Source: CAZYFH01 sp965197395
Lineage (GTDB): Bacteria > Acidobacteriota > Vicinamibacteria > Vicinamibacterales > UBA8438
Length of the DNA stretch: 64,000 nt
Direction: 5' to 3'
Assembly (NCBI GenBank): GCA_965197395.1
Contig: CBDANB010000006.1
Coordinates: forward strand, 682,001-746,000
Under the pieces are notes generated by a model. It was not told the DNA's origin. It saw only the letters and a list, made by a program, of their open reading frames with translations, and ran no database searches. Below, in pieces: positions 63,000-64,000 of this stretch (position 1 is the first letter of the stretch; every line of letters begins with the position of its first letter). Made by a program: the position numbers and the translations under genes.

Positions 63000-64000
<1,001 letters not shown>

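Overview
The window reads as a high-GC bacterial chromosome segment, most like an acidobacterium of the Vicinamibacteria type. The evidence is gene content: DUF5916 outer-membrane-type proteins with a family 9 carbohydrate-binding N-terminus, serine/threonine kinases with TolB-like tails, a GWxTD protein, secreted M48, M28 and S8 peptidases, a PQQ dehydrogenase, a UbiD decarboxylase and many two-component proteins. This placement is inferred from families and was not computed. No rRNA, tRNA or CRISPR array was seen.

Layout. 1-9.5 kb: end of an NlpC/P60 lipoprotein gene, an IS630 element, then an M48 lipoprotein protease, a dihydrodipicolinate-synthase-like aldolase, a small acidic protein, a DUF5916 protein coupled to a 2Fe-2S ferredoxin, and an AbgT transporter. 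9.6-13.7 kb is a scrambled island: a truncated membrane gene joined to a headless methyltransferase, a MITE-like element (MITE-A), an intact glycosyltransferase, an IS256 fragment, and a GT39-like gene broken by a second element family (MITE-B) and cut by a third inverted-repeat element. 13.8-26.6 kb, almost all on the minus strand, alternates small secreted or membrane genes with fragments of serine/threonine kinase genes, most of them 5' ends. An IS110 element sits inside it.

26.7-33 kb: a single-domain KaiC-like ATPase, then an operon on the minus strand for HPt protein (broken by MITE-A copy 2), a PilB-like ATPase fused to a zinc ribbon and receiver, CheY, CheC and a histidine kinase, with a cheC remnant at the end. 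This looks like control of type IV pilus or secretion motor activity. 33.3-36.6 kb: M48 protease and GWxTD protein. 36.8-40.9 kb: one large MASE1/CHASE/PAS histidine kinase pseudogene broken by a frameshift, MITE-B copy 2 and an ISL3 element. 40.9-43.5 kb: a cysteine-rich small protein and two receiver/HD-GYP proteins, one degenerate.

43.7-51.3 kb: amidase, M28 peptidase, aat, apaG, an IS200/IS605 element, pxpA and a DGQHR protein. 51.4-56.6 kb: an M14-like scrap, a TRAP solute-binding protein, an S8 protease with a C-terminal WGD hexapeptide repeat, and a GNAT acetyltransferase. 56.6-61 kb: a hybrid histidine kinase and an HD-GYP/GAF protein that share a paralogous membrane domain. 61-64 kb: UbiD decarboxylase and the 5' part of malate synthase, running off the window.

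The strongest results are reconstructions of mobile-element insertions. Five insertions carry perfect 8-bp target duplications, and removing the insert restores the reading frame or gene junction. The repeated association of kinase gene fragments with unrelated downstream genes is the most unusual architecture.
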